Of a stretch of DNA of 64,000 nt, positions 17,143 to 26,781 are shown one piece after another. The translations under genes were made by a program, and so were the position numbers. The notes under the pieces are model-generated. The model saw only the letters and a list, made by a program, of their open reading frames with translations, did no database searches and was not told the origin of the DNA. The DNA comes from Enterocloster clostridioformis (lineage in GTDB: Bacteria > Bacillota > Clostridia > Lachnospirales > Lachnospiraceae): the NCBI RefSeq assembly GCF_020297485.1, contig NZ_JAIWZC010000001.1, positions 1,116,001 through 1,180,000 on the forward strand, in the 5' to 3' direction. Each line of letters starts with the position of its first letter. Position 1 is the first letter of the stretch.

Positions 17143-17171
17143 TTGAAAAAATCGTCCTCGTATATTATACT
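17143..17171 (+). promoter_or_regulatory. SigmaA promoter for the ABC-F gene
   Basis: TTGAAA (17143-17148), 17 bases, TATACT (17166-17171), 38 bp before the ABC-F ATG. It lies back to back with the rex promoter. Confidence 0.65.
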
Positions 17172-17209
17172 TGGGAGAGCTAAATATGTCGTTTTTAAAG
17201 GAGTTTACC

Positions 17210-19162
17210 ATGATTTTATCATGCAGCAATATAAGCAAATCATTTGGAGAGAAACATATATTAAAGCAGGTTTCCTTCCACCTGGAAGACCATGAAAAGG
17301 CAGCCATCGTCGGAATCAACGGCGCCGGCAAGTCCACCCTCCTTAAAATCATCATCGGGGAACTGGCCTCCGACGAGGGGTGCGTGGCGCTGGGGAGGGG
17401 AGCCTCCATCGGCTACCTGGCCCAGCACCAGGACCTGAACAGCGAGAGCACCATCCACGACGCCCTGCTGGAGGTCAAGCGGCCCATCCTTCAGATGGAA
17501 GAACGCATCCGTACCCTGGAACTGGACATGAAAAGCGCGTCCGGCGAGAGCCTGGAAGCCATGCTGGAGGAATACAGCCGCCTGACCCACCAGTTTGAGT
17601 TGGAGGGCGGCTATGCCTGCCGCAGCGAAATTACCGGCGTTTTAAAGGGTCTTGGCTTTGCCGAGGAGGAATTTTCAAAGCCCATCAACGCCCTGTCCGG
17701 CGGCCAGAAAACCCGCGTGTCCCTGGGCAAGCTCCTGCTGACCAAACCTGATATCCTGCTCCTTGACGAGCCTACCAACCACCTGGACATGGAATCCATT
17801 GCCTGGCTGGAGACATACCTTAAGACTTACAGCGGCAGCGTAATCATCGTTGCCCATGACCGTTATTTTCTGGACCGGGTGGTGACAAAAATCGTGGAGC
17901 TGGACAATGGAACCGGAACCGTATTCAGCGGCAATTACACTGCCTACAGCGACAAAAAAGCCATGCTCCGTGACGCCAGAATCCGGGCATACTTAAATCA
18001 GCAGCAGGAAATCAGGCACCAGGAGGCGGTTATTGCCAAACTTAAATCCTTTAACCGGGAAAAATCCATCCGCAGGGCCGAGAGCCGGGAAAAGATGCTG
18101 GAAAAGATTGACCGGCTGGAAAAGCCCATGGATATCGACGACTCCATGGACATCCGGCTGGAGCCGGATGTGGAAAGCGGCAAGGATGTGCTTACCGTCA
18201 CCGGTCTGAGCAAGTCCTTTGACAGCCAGACTTTGTTTACGGACGTAAATTTTGAAATCAAACGCGGGGAGCGGGTGGCCATCATCGGCAGCAATGGCAC
18301 CGGCAAGACCACTCTCCTTAAAATCATCAATCAGCTGCTGTCCGCCGATGCCGGCGAGATACGTCTGGGCTCCAAGGTGCACATCGGCTACTACGACCAG
18401 GAACACCAGGTTCTTCATATGGATAAGACCCTGTTTGACGAAATCCAGGACACCTATCCCAACATGAACAATACCCAGATCCGCAACACCCTGGCGTCCT
18501 TTCTCTTTACAGGGGATGATGTGTTCAAATTAATCCGCGATCTAAGCGGCGGTGAGCGCGGACGCGTTTCCCTGGCCAAGCTGATGCTTTCCGACGCCAA
18601 TTTCCTGTTGTTAGACGAGCCAACCAACCACCTGGACATCACCTCCAAGGAAATCCTGGAAAGCGCCCTGTGCCGCTACACCGGAACCGTACTCTATGTG
18701 TCCCACGACCGGTATTTCATCAACCGCACAGCCACCAGAATTTTGGATTTGACCGGACAGTCCCTGATTAATTACATCGGCAGCTACGACTATTATCTGG
18801 AGAAAAAGGATGCTGTGGAAGCCGCATTTGCGGCCAGGAACAAGCGTACGTCCTCTGTACCCAATCTCTCCCAAGCCTCAGGCCGGCCCTCCCAGGGTTC
18901 CCAAAACGACCTGAAACTGGAATGGAAGGCTCAGAAGGAGGAACAGGCCCGCATACGCAGGATTCAGAACGAGCTCAAAAAAACAGAGGATTCCATTCAC
19001 TCCCTAGAGACCAGGGACAGCGAGATTGACGCCCTGCTCACACGGGAAGAAGTATACACCGATGTGCCCCGGCTCATGGAGCTGAATAAGGAAAAAGAGG
19101 AAATAGCCGGACTGCTGGAAAAGCTTTACCAGAGATGGGAAGAATTGGCGGAGAAGGCCTGA
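17210..19162 (+). CDS. ABC-F family ATPase (YdiF/Uup-like)
   Basis: 650 residues from the ATG with AAAGGAG upstream. Two ABC domains in one chain without membrane segments: Walker A G-I-N-G-A-G-K-S-T near 36 and G-S-N-G-T-G-K-T-T near 362; signatures L-S-G-G-Q-K and L-S-G-G-E-R; Walker B L-L-L-D-E-P-T-N-H-L-D twice. A long charged interdomain linker around 250-310 and a C-terminal coiled coil after about 560 are present. ABC-F proteins act on the ribosome, in translation or, in some cases, antibiotic protection. Nothing in context points to resistance. Confidence 0.9.
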   Translation: MILSCSNISKSFGEKHILKQVSFHLEDHEKAAIVGINGAGKSTLLKIIIGELASDEGCVALGRGASIGYLAQHQDLNSESTIHDALLEVKRPILQMEERIRTLELDMKSASGESLEAMLEEYSRLTHQFELEGGYACRSEITGVLKGLGFAEEEFSKPINALSGGQKTRVSLGKLLLTKPDILLLDEPTNHLDMESIAWLETYLKTYSGSVIIVAHDRYFLDRVVTKIVELDNGTGTVFSGNYTAYSDKKAMLRDARIRAYLNQQQEIRHQEAVIAKLKSFNREKSIRRAESREKMLEKIDRLEKPMDIDDSMDIRLEPDVESGKDVLTVTGLSKSFDSQTLFTDVNFEIKRGERVAIIGSNGTGKTTLLKIINQLLSADAGEIRLGSKVHIGYYDQEHQVLHMDKTLFDEIQDTYPNMNNTQIRNTLASFLFTGDDVFKLIRDLSGGERGRVSLAKLMLSDANFLLLDEPTNHLDITSKEILESALCRYTGTVLYVSHDRYFINRTATRILDLTGQSLINYIGSYDYYLEKKDAVEAAFAARNKRTSSVPNLSQASGRPSQGSQNDLKLEWKAQKEEQARIRRIQNELKKTEDSIHSLETRDSEIDALLTREEVYTDVPRLMELNKEKEEIAGLLEKLYQRWEELAEKA

Positions 19163-19184
19163 TGCCTCAGAAAGGAGCTGTTCA

Positions 19185-19451
19185 ATGAAACTGAAACGTA
19201 TATTTGCCCTCTTAGGAGCCGTCCTGTTATCAGGACTTTTTATTCTGGCCATCGTGCTGGCCGCCATGGGCGCGCCAAAGAATTATCTCATGGCGGTTAT
19301 CTTCTCCCTGGTGTTTATCCCCATCATACTGTACGCCATGGGGCTTATGACCAGAGTGCTGAAACCATCCGATCCCTTTGAGGGCATGGATGATGACGCA
19401 AAACAGACCCTTTCGGATACAACTGACGCGGATTTGAAAGATGAATTGTGA
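19185..19451 (+). CDS. Small two-segment membrane protein, unknown
   Basis: 88 residues: basic start, hydrophobic segments at about 6-28 and 34-56, then an acidic tail (D-P-F-E-G-M-D-D-D-A-K). AAAGGAG lies 10 bases before the ATG and the gene starts 22 bp after the ABC-F gene, so they are probably cotranscribed. I do not recognise a family. Confidence 0.7.
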   Translation: MKLKRIFALLGAVLLSGLFILAIVLAAMGAPKNYLMAVIFSLVFIPIILYAMGLMTRVLKPSDPFEGMDDDAKQTLSDTTDADLKDEL

Positions 19452-19471
19452 CGAGGGAAAGCAGGAGCGCT

Positions 19472-19597
19472 ATGGAAAAGCACCGCTCCAGCATGAACCA
19501 GAGGGAAATATACCGTGTGCTGACCGAAAATCCGCCCATGCAGAATGCGGCGGAACGCATTCAACACACAGAACGCAGAGATATGACGACGATGTGA
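19472..19597 (+). CDS. Possible 41-residue protein
   Basis: ATG with AGGAG six bases upstream, 20 bp after the preceding small membrane protein and directly before the terminator. The product is hydrophilic (M-E-K-H-R-S-S-M-N-Q-R-E-I-Y-R) with a helix-like middle. No family recognised. It may be a real micro-gene or chance; the ribosome site and position are the only support. Confidence 0.35.
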   Translation: MEKHRSSMNQREIYRVLTENPPMQNAAERIQHTERRDMTTM

Positions 19598-19611
19598 GGA
19601 TAAGATGACGC

Positions 19612-19651
19612 AAAACAGGACCCGCCGGCTGCTGCCGTATGGTCCTGTTTT
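19612..19651. terminator. Bidirectional terminator between the ABC-F unit and purA
   Basis: AAAACAGGACC and GGTCCTGTTTT are perfectly complementary around an 18-base GC-rich loop; T-runs occur on both sides. Confidence 0.85.
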
Positions 19652-19664
19652 TAATATTCCATAT

Positions 19665-20942
19665 TTACTTGCGCATGATAATGTCGTCTCTTCCCGGTCC
19701 GTTGGATACCATTGAAATAGGAGCTTCAATTTCCTTCTCCACGAATTCAATGTATTTGCGGCAATTCTCCGGAAGATCCTGGTACCGCTTAATGCCGCGG
19801 ATACCGCATTTCCAGCCGGGCAGTCTGGTAAGGACCGGTCTGGCCTTCTCAAGCTTAGACGTAGTCGGGAATTCCCTGGTGACCTGTCCGTCAATCTCAT
19901 AACCAACGCATACCGGTATCTCGTCCAGATAGCCCAGCACATCCAGCACTGTAAATGCCACTTCCGTGGTCCCCTGAATCCGGCATCCGTATCTGGTAGC
20001 CACCGCATCGAACCAGCCCACGCGTCTGGGCCTTCCCGTGGTGGCGCCGTACTCTCCGCCGTCGCCTCCCCGGTTTCTCAGTTCATCCGCCTCGTCCCCA
20101 AATATCTCACTGACAAAGGCACCGGCGCCCACTGCACTGGAATAAGCTTTTACAACCGTCGTGATATCCTTAATCTCATACGGAGGAATGCCTGCGCCGA
20201 TGGCTCCATAGGCAGCCAGCGTGGAAGAAGATGTGACCATGGGATAAATTCCATGATCAGGGTCCTTAAGGGAGCCCAGCTGACCCTCTAAGAGGATATT
20301 CTTTCCTTCCTTGATGGCCTCATGAAGATAAGCGGATGTATCGCATACATACGGCGCAATCATATCACGGCAGCTGAGAAGCTCCTTAATGATTTCCTCA
20401 GGATCCAGAAGAGGTTTATGGTACAGGTGTTCCAGAAGCACATTTTTCAGCTCGCAAACCCTGCATGCCTTTTCCCTCAGCAGATCCTCGTCAAAAAGTT
20501 CGCTGATCTGGAAACCAATCTTGGCATATTTATCTGAATAAAAGGGAGCAATACCGGACTTGGTGGAACCAAAGGATTTTCCGGCCAGACGCGCTTCCTC
20601 GTAGGTGTCAAACAGCACATGGTACGGCATGAGAATCTGAGCCCTGTCGGAAACCAGGATTCTGGGCTTTGGCACGCCCCGCTCCACCAGCGACTCAATT
20701 TCCTGAATCAGATAAGGGATATTGAGAGCCACTCCATTGCCAATGATGCTGGTTGTATGCTGATAAAACACGCCTGATGGAAGAAGGTGAAGGGCAAACT
20801 TGCCATAATCATTGATAATGGTGTGGCCCGCATTACTTCCGCCCTGGAAACGGATGATAATGTCAGACTCCTTGGCAAGCATATCCGTAATCTTACCCTT
20901 TCCCTCGTCACCCCAGTTAGCACCTACAATTGCTCTGACCAT
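19665..20942 (-). CDS. purA: Adenylosuccinate synthetase
   Basis: 425 residues from the ATG at 20942 with AAGGAGG upstream. It joins IMP and aspartate with GTP to form adenylosuccinate, the first step to AMP. Starts M-V-R-A-I-V-G-A-N-W-G-D-E-G-K-G-K, the family's GTP/IMP loop; G-G-S-N-A-G-H-T follows near 38, and the GTP-binding C-terminal region ends normally. The other purine genes purB, purF and purC lie upstream on the same strand, separated by a LysR gene. Confidence 0.96.
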   Translation of the reverse strand: MVRAIVGANWGDEGKGKITDMLAKESDIIIRFQGGSNAGHTIINDYGKFALHLLPSGVFYQHTTSIIGNGVALNIPYLIQEIESLVERGVPKPRILVSDRAQILMPYHVLFDTYEEARLAGKSFGSTKSGIAPFYSDKYAKIGFQISELFDEDLLREKACRVCELKNVLLEHLYHKPLLDPEEIIKELLSCRDMIAPYVCDTSAYLHEAIKEGKNILLEGQLGSLKDPDHGIYPMVTSSSTLAAYGAIGAGIPPYEIKDITTVVKAYSSAVGAGAFVSEIFGDEADELRNRGGDGGEYGATTGRPRRVGWFDAVATRYGCRIQGTTEVAFTVLDVLGYLDEIPVCVGYEIDGQVTREFPTTSKLEKARPVLTRLPGWKCGIRGIKRYQDLPENCRKYIEFVEKEIEAPISMVSNGPGRDDIIMRK

Positions 20943-21130
20943 ACTAAAATCCTCCTTCGGGTATCTCCCGTTCAATGCTCATTTGCAGTTCATGAAAGGA
21001 TGGACACGCATTCCTGTGTATCTTATCCTTACCTAATTTACTACAACCTATACCATAAGTAAAGACGTTCTTTATTATGTTCTCCATAAGCATTGTTTAT
21101 GTCTTTCCTCCGAAGAAAGCCCATAATCTA

Positions 21131-22051
21131 TCATCTGCCGCCTGTCGGCTGCTCAACCGCCGCCTGACCGCAGGCCATCATATCTAACAGCCTGCGCCCC
21201 GGCATGGAAATCAGGCTGGACTCTCCCGTCACCACGCACATATGCCTAAGAGGCATCTCTTGTTTGAATTTCAGCCGGAATACCTCGCCTCTCATTATGG
21301 CATCCTCGGCAAATCCCTCCATGACGCACCCAATCCCCATGTTGCGCCTGGCAAACTGCACAATCATATCGCTGATGGCCAGCTCAAATTCCGGCTTAAG
21401 CAGAGTCCCCTGCTGCGCCAGAAAGGCGTCCATAAAGGTTCTGGTACTTGTATTCTTTTCCAGCGCTATACACGGAAAAGCCTCCAGCTCCTTGTACTCC
21501 AGCTCCCGCCCTTCCAATTCCCGGAAGCTGCTGCCTGCTATGAAAACATTGCGAATGGCCTTGACCTGAAACTGCCTGACAGTCCCCCTGCTGGTAAAGG
21601 GAGAGGTCACAACCCCAAAATCGATCCTGCCCTCTTCCAGGCTTTTGATGGTTTCCGGGGTAGGCGCATTGGTAACATTCACCTTAATCTTAGGATATTC
21701 CCGGTGAAACTGTTCCAGATAAGGAAGAAGATAAAACTGCAGCGTCATATCGCTGGCCCCAATCCGTACTTCCCCCACATCCATATTCAGCATCCGCTCC
21801 AGCATCTTCCCGCCTTCCAGCAGCTCCTCCACTCCAGGCTTTACATAGTGGTATAGAAGCTCTCCTTCCCGGGTCAGCTGCACCCCTTTGGAAGTACGGA
21901 GGAACAGCTTTGTCCCGGCTTCCTTTTCCAACTGCCGCACAGCCTGGCTTACAGCCGGCTGGGAGATACACAGTTCCTGGGCGGCAGCGGTCAGGCTGCC
22001 GTGGGCGCATACATGGTAAAATACTTTATAGTACTCAAAGTTCACATTCAT
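21131..22051 (-). CDS. LysR-type transcriptional regulator
   Basis: 306 residues from the ATG at 22051 (AAGGGG nine bases upstream). The N-terminal helix-turn-helix reads F-Y-H-V-C-A-H-G-S-L-T-A-A-A-Q-E-L-C-I-S-Q-P-A-V-S split over residues 9-33; a substrate-binding domain begins near 90 (G-E-V-R-I-G-A-S). LysR proteins bind a small effector and act on promoters nearby. Its position between purA and purB suggests either purine genes or an unrelated distant target; it is not possible to choose. Confidence 0.88.
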   Translation of the reverse strand: MNVNFEYYKVFYHVCAHGSLTAAAQELCISQPAVSQAVRQLEKEAGTKLFLRTSKGVQLTREGELLYHYVKPGVEELLEGGKMLERMLNMDVGEVRIGASDMTLQFYLLPYLEQFHREYPKIKVNVTNAPTPETIKSLEEGRIDFGVVTSPFTSRGTVRQFQVKAIRNVFIAGSSFRELEGRELEYKELEAFPCIALEKNTSTRTFMDAFLAQQGTLLKPEFELAISDMIVQFARRNMGIGCVMEGFAEDAIMRGEVFRLKFKQEMPLRHMCVVTGESSLISMPGRRLLDMMACGQAAVEQPTGGR

Positions 22052-22174
22052 CCATAATTTCCCCTTATCAAAAGATGATATAATCAAAATCAATTCTTAT
22101 GGATATATCATAACATAAAATAGGGGGATTGCAAGGCAGGATTCTTGCCATGGCAAGGTTATGGAATATGTTTA

Positions 22175-23611
22175 TTATATAGAAATCTCCGCCGTCACTC
22201 CCAGCTCTCCCGCGTTTTCCTCAAGCAGCGGCTTAATGACCTCTTCCAGGAATTCCTCCACCTGCTTAGGAGAACGCCCGACATAGCGGGACGGATCCAT
22301 GGTCTTTTTCAGTTCATCCAGGGAAAGATTAAAGACCGGGTCAGCTGCTATCAGTTCCAGGAGGTTGTTATCCAGGCCCTTTTCCTTTACGTTCTTTCCT
22401 GCCTCCATGGACAGCTCGCGAATCCGCTCATGGAGTTCCTGACGATCGCCCCCTGCCTTTACCGCGTCCATCATGATATTCTCTGTGGCCATGAAGGGAA
22501 GCTCTGCCATCAGGTGCTTTTCAATGACCTTAGGATATACCACCAGGCCGTCCACCACGTTCAGGTACAGGTCTAAGATGCCGTCCACTGCCAGGAAGCC
22601 TTCCGGCACGGACAGTCTCTTGTTGGCAGAGTCGTCCAGGGTTCTCTCAAACCACTGGGTGGACGCCACCAGCATGGGATTCATCATATCGCTCATCACA
22701 TAATTGGCCAGGGAGGCAATGCGCTCGCTGCGCATGGGATTCCTCTTATAGGCCATGGCGGATGAACCGATTTGCTTCTTCTCAAATGGCTCCTCCACTT
22801 CCTTCAGATGCTGCAGAAGACGGATGTCATTGGAAAACTTGTGAGCGCTCTGGGCAATGCCTGCCAGGACGCTTATGACACGGCTGTCCACTTTTCGTGA
22901 ATAGGTCTGGCCGGATACCGGATAGCAGCCCACAAATCCCATCTTCTCCGCAATTCTTGCATCCAGACGGCGGCATTTCTCATGGTCCCCGTCAAAAAGC
23001 TCCAGGAAGCTGGCCTGGGTGCCGGTGGTTCCCTTGGAACCCAGAAGGCGCATGGAACCGATCAGGTAATCCAGGTCATCCAAATCCAGCTTAAGCTCCA
23101 TCATCCACAGGGTGGCGCGCTTACCAACCGTGGTTGGCTGGGCCGGCTGGAAGTGGGTAAACGCAAGGGTGGGAAGGTCCTTGTATGTTTCAGCGAAACC
23201 GGACAGCTCCGCAAGTACGTTGATCAGTTTCTTCCTCACCAGCTTCAGGGCCTCGGTCATGATGATAATGTCCGTATTATCTCCCACGTAACAGGAGGTG
23301 GCCCCCAAATGGATAATTCCCTTTGCCTTAGGGCATTGTACGCCGTAAGCATAGACATGGCTCATGACATCATGGCGGACTTCCTTCTCCCTGGCCTTAG
23401 CCACATCATAATTGATTTCCTCTGAATGGGCCTTCAGTTCCTCAATCTGCTCGTCCGTGATGGAAAGCCCCAGCTCCTTCTCTGTCTCAGCCAGCGCAAT
23501 CCAGAGCTTTCTCCAGGTGCAGAACTTCATGTCAGGTGAAAAGATGTACTGCATCTCCCTGCTGGCATAGCGCTCAGAAAGAGGGCTTACATATCTGTCG
23601 TGGTCACTCAT
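22175..23611 (-). CDS. purB: Adenylosuccinate lyase
   Basis: 478 residues, in the fumarase/aspartase superfamily. Cleaves SAICAR and adenylosuccinate. The signature G-S-S-A-M-A-Y-K-R-N-P occurs near 282; the catalytic His region T-S-C-Y-V-G-D-N-T-D near 108 and A-F-T-H-F-Q-P-A-Q-P-T near 151. N-terminus D-R-Y-V-S-P-L-S-E-R-Y-A is that of the longer, eukaryote-like PurB type found in many Clostridia. Confidence 0.95.
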   Translation of the reverse strand: MSDHDRYVSPLSERYASREMQYIFSPDMKFCTWRKLWIALAETEKELGLSITDEQIEELKAHSEEINYDVAKAREKEVRHDVMSHVYAYGVQCPKAKGIIHLGATSCYVGDNTDIIIMTEALKLVRKKLINVLAELSGFAETYKDLPTLAFTHFQPAQPTTVGKRATLWMMELKLDLDDLDYLIGSMRLLGSKGTTGTQASFLELFDGDHEKCRRLDARIAEKMGFVGCYPVSGQTYSRKVDSRVISVLAGIAQSAHKFSNDIRLLQHLKEVEEPFEKKQIGSSAMAYKRNPMRSERIASLANYVMSDMMNPMLVASTQWFERTLDDSANKRLSVPEGFLAVDGILDLYLNVVDGLVVYPKVIEKHLMAELPFMATENIMMDAVKAGGDRQELHERIRELSMEAGKNVKEKGLDNNLLELIAADPVFNLSLDELKKTMDPSRYVGRSPKQVEEFLEEVIKPLLEENAGELGVTAEISI

Positions 23612-23686
23612 GTCATATCCTCCGTATTCGTTGATTTCATGTTTTCTATCATATCATATACAATAACTTTTTTAAATGCCCGCGGC

Positions 23687-25135
23687 CTATTTCTCATAGC
23701 TGCCCCGGATGTCCTGGGAAGGCGGCTCCATAGGATAATTCCCTGTAAAGCACGCGGTGCAGACAGGCCTTTCAGATGCCATCTGTGACAGCCGCTCCTG
23801 CCTTAAAAAGGAAAGGGTGTCTGCCCCGATGATTTCCCTCACTTCATCCACAGTCCTTCCATGGGCAATGAGCTGGTCCTCCGATGGAATGTCCGTGCCA
23901 AAATAGCAGGGGTGTAAAAATGGCGGTGCGCTGATTCTCACATGGACCTCCCTGGCGCCCGCGTCGCGCAGCATCTTCACAATCAGAGCGCTGGTGGTTC
24001 CCCGGACAATGGAGTCGTCAATCATGATGACCCTTTTTCCGGCCACAGCCTCCTTTAACACATTGAGTTTGATTCGCACCGCAGATTCCCTGCTGCTCTG
24101 CTTTGGCTTGATGAAGGTCCTTCCCACGTAGGAATTCTTCACAAAAGCTGTTCCGTATGGAATCCCGGATTCCATGGCATAGCCCAGAGCCGCCGCATTG
24201 CCGGATTCAGGCACGCCCACCACCAGGTCTGCCTCCACCGGTGAATCCACAGCCAGGAACCGGCCGGCCTGAATCCTGGCCTTATAAACGCTCACTCCGT
24301 CAAAAACACTGTCCGGTCTGGCAAAATAAATATACTCAAAGATACATCTGGCTTCTCCGGAAGGGTCAGCCAGGCACATCTCCTTATCAGAGGATATGCC
24401 GTCCGCCGTGATGGTCACGATTTCCCCCGGCTCCACATCCCGGACAAACTCAGCCCCTATGGTCTCCAGGGCGCATGTCTCTGACGCCAGGATGTAGGCA
24501 TTATCCCGTTTCCCGATACACAAAGGCTTGAAGCCCATGGGGTCTCTCGCTCCAATCAGCTTGCGGGGACTCATGATTACCAGGGAGTAGGCTCCCTTCA
24601 GCTTCTTCATGGCTGCGGCCACTGCGCTCTCCACATTTGGGGTATGAATCCTGGCCCTGGCTATATGGTAGGCAATGACCTCCGAGTCAATGGTAGTCTG
24701 GAAAATAGCCCCTGTGTACTCCAGCTCATGGCGCAGCTCAGGCGCATTGACCAGGTTGCCGTTGTGGGCCAGACCCAGGGTTCCTTTTACATAATTGAGC
24801 ACCAAAGGCTGCGCGTTTTCCCGGGTACTGCTGCCGGCCGTGGAATACCGCACATGGCCCACGCCGATATTGCCCTTCAGACTCTCCAGCGCCTCCGGCG
24901 TAAATACCTCGTTGCAAAGGCCCATCCCCTTATGGGCCGCTACCCTCCCCTTGGGTCCTTCTGTGTCGCTCACCGCTATACCGCAGCTTTCCTGTCCCCG
25001 GTGCTGCAGGGCAAAAAGCCCGTAGTATATGGCCCGGGCCACGTCGTTCCCATCAAAATCATACATCCCAAAAACCCCGCACTCCTCACGCAGTTTATCT
25101 GCCCCAATATCAAAATCCATCCGGTTCTGATCCAT
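23687..25135 (-). CDS. purF: Amidophosphoribosyltransferase
   Basis: 482 residues. Catalyses the first committed step of purine synthesis, PRPP plus glutamine. The N-terminal nucleophile is Cys19 in E-E-C-G-V-F-G-M, exposed after removal of an 18-residue propeptide. The PRTase motif V-I-M-I-D-D-S-I-V-R-G-T-T lies near 365. The C-terminal V-C-T-A-C-F-T-G and other Cys indicate the B. subtilis-type 4Fe-4S cluster. It follows purC by 164 bp, with two hairpins in the gap. Confidence 0.95.
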   Translation of the reverse strand: MDQNRMDFDIGADKLREECGVFGMYDFDGNDVARAIYYGLFALQHRGQESCGIAVSDTEGPKGRVAAHKGMGLCNEVFTPEALESLKGNIGVGHVRYSTAGSSTRENAQPLVLNYVKGTLGLAHNGNLVNAPELRHELEYTGAIFQTTIDSEVIAYHIARARIHTPNVESAVAAAMKKLKGAYSLVIMSPRKLIGARDPMGFKPLCIGKRDNAYILASETCALETIGAEFVRDVEPGEIVTITADGISSDKEMCLADPSGEARCIFEYIYFARPDSVFDGVSVYKARIQAGRFLAVDSPVEADLVVGVPESGNAAALGYAMESGIPYGTAFVKNSYVGRTFIKPKQSSRESAVRIKLNVLKEAVAGKRVIMIDDSIVRGTTSALIVKMLRDAGAREVHVRISAPPFLHPCYFGTDIPSEDQLIAHGRTVDEVREIIGADTLSFLRQERLSQMASERPVCTACFTGNYPMEPPSQDIRGSYEK

Positions 25136-25214
25136 GAAGTCATGTCCTTTCTGTGTGTCAAGCTGCCAGTTTCATACCGCGCTGCAACGATAACAATGCG
25201 GTACTGATTCCATA

Positions 25215-25261
25215 TTCCCTTCTCAAAGAAGGGAACGCCCGGGTATTCATGCCCAGGCGTT
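25215..25261. promoter_or_regulatory. Two abutting hairpins between purC and purF
   Basis: Hairpin one is TTCCCTTCT-caa-AGAAGGGAA (25215-25235), perfect. Hairpin two is AACGCC...GGCGTT with an inner GGG/CCC (25234-25261). They share two bases, so they compete or stack. No T-run follows on the minus strand, so termination is unlikely; RNA processing or attenuation between the two genes is possible. Confidence 0.5.
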
Positions 25262-25299
25262 GTATCTTAATTTGTCCGCGTCAAACCTCCCGGTCCTGC

Positions 25300-26007
25300 T
25301 TACTGGATACCCAGCCTGCGGAATACTTCTTCGTATGCATCCTCTACATTGCCCAGATCTCTTCTGAATCTGTCCTTATCCAGCTTCTCATGGGTATCCT
25401 TATCCCAGAGCCGGCATGTATCAGGAGAAATCTCGTCAGCCAGGATAACCTTGCCGTGATAACGGCCGAACTCAATCTTGAAATCAATCAGGTCAATGTT
25501 CAGTCCGTCAAAATATTCCTGCAGCACTTCGTTTACCTTAAACGCATACTCAGTGATATGGTCAATCTCCTCCTGGGTGGCAAGTCCCAGTGCCAGTGCG
25601 TAATAGCTGTTGATAAACGGGTCGCCCAGTTCGTCGTTCTTATAGCTGAATTCCAGAGTCGGGCATTTAAACTTGACGCCTTCCTCCATTCCCATCTTCT
25701 TGGCAAAGCTGCCTGCGGAATAATTGCGGATGATTACCTCCAGGGGAACAATCTCCACCTTCTTCACAGCGGTTTCCCTGTCATTTAATTCTTCTACCAG
25801 GTGGGTAGGTACACCCTTATCCTCCAGCTTTTTGAAAATGAAATTGGTCATACGGTTGTTGATGGCGCCCTTTCCAACAATGGTTCCCTTTTTCAGACCG
25901 TTGAATGCGGTTGCATCATCCTTGTAGGACACGATTAACACGTCCGGGTCCTCCGTTGTGTAAACCTTCTTAGCCTTTCCTTCGTAGAGCATCTCTTTCT
26001 TTTCCAT
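25300..26007 (-). CDS. purC: SAICAR synthetase
   Basis: 235 residues. Joins CAIR and aspartate with [14 protein letters not shown] near 6 forms the ATP site; [10 protein letters not shown] near 94 and [10 protein letters not shown] and [10 protein letters not shown] near 180-205 are family signatures. It has its own promoter about 90 bp upstream and probably leads the transcript into purF. Confidence 0.96.
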   Translation of the reverse strand: MEKKEMLYEGKAKKVYTTEDPDVLIVSYKDDATAFNGLKKGTIVGKGAINNRMTNFIFKKLEDKGVPTHLVEELNDRETAVKKVEIVPLEVIIRNYSAGSFAKKMGMEEGVKFKCPTLEFSYKNDELGDPFINSYYALALGLATQEEIDHITEYAFKVNEVLQEYFDGLNIDLIDFKIEFGRYHGKVILADEISPDTCRLWDKDTHEKLDKDRFRRDLGNVEDAYEEVFRRLGIQ

Positions 26008-26095
26008 GGGTATCCACCTGTCCTTTTCTAATATTCGTATGGTTGCGATATGGATTTATAAGCTGACGCTATAAAAGAATACCATTTCAGAAGAA

Positions 26096-26124
26096 ATTAT
26101 AATACACAATGTCTTTGAATACAA
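26096..26124 (-). promoter_or_regulatory. SigmaA promoter for purC
   Basis: Minus strand has TTGTAT (26124-26119), 17 bases, TATAAT (26101-26096), about 88 bp upstream of the purC ATG. No purine riboswitch core was recognised in the leader. Confidence 0.65.
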
Positions 26125-26167
26125 GCGTGGCAATCATTAAAATTCCTAATGAATGTACTCCGCCCCG

Positions 26168-26699
26168 CTAATCACTCCCTGAATCGCCGGACCTTTCACG
26201 GTCCTCATATCCTTCCTCCACCTGGTATATGTGGATTTTCCTTTCATCCAGGCGAATGGTAAAGCCCCGCTTCACCGATGTCATCCCATCCCGGTCTGCC
26301 GCCCGGGCCGGACTGCTCTCCTCAATCCGTACCATATGCGGTATCTGCTCCCGGACCCAGCGGACAATGCCCCGGCCCGTTCCCGCCCAGGCCATGGTAC
26401 CTGCGGCCAAAAGAAACAGGGCGCCTCTGACGCAGCGCCTCCTTCGTCTGATGGACGGACAGCGCGCTTTCCAGGATTTCACCGCCCTCCGGCGCATCTT
26501 TCTCAATCCCTTCTTTCTCTGCCCATTCTTCCTCAGACACATCACCCTCAGGAACATCTTCCTGAAACACATCTTTCTCAGGCTTATCTTCCCCATATCC
26601 ACCAGTCTGAAACGTCTGATTATGTACCCCAATCCATCTCCTTCCCCGTTTGTCCATGAACTGATTATAATCCTTTGAAGGGAGCTCTTCAAGGGGCAT
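26168..26699 (-). pseudogene. Frameshifted gene: acidic N-terminal part, then membrane segment
   Basis: From the ATG at 26699 one frame gives a charged region (M-D-K-R-G-R-R-W-I-G, then an acidic stretch E-D-V-P-E-G-D-V-S-E-E-E-W). Near 26430-26450 sense passes into the +1 frame, which then gives a hydrophobic segment (V-R-G-A-L-F-L-L-A-A-G-T-M-A-W-A-G) and a charged tail ending at 26168. Each frame alone turns into Arg-rich or nonsense sequence outside its half. A single-base indel, sequencing error or pseudogene explains this. No family recognised. Confidence 0.45.
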
Positions 26700-26781
26700 C
26701 TTCTGGTTTTTACACAGATAGACCCTCTCCAGCCGTACCCGGCATAGAAAGGGTCCATATCCAGGCCCGGACAGCAATTTA

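Noticed and set aside
17046..17209. Rex operator in the rex/ABC-F gap
   Set aside because: No TTGTTAAN-type inverted repeat found; only two promoters.
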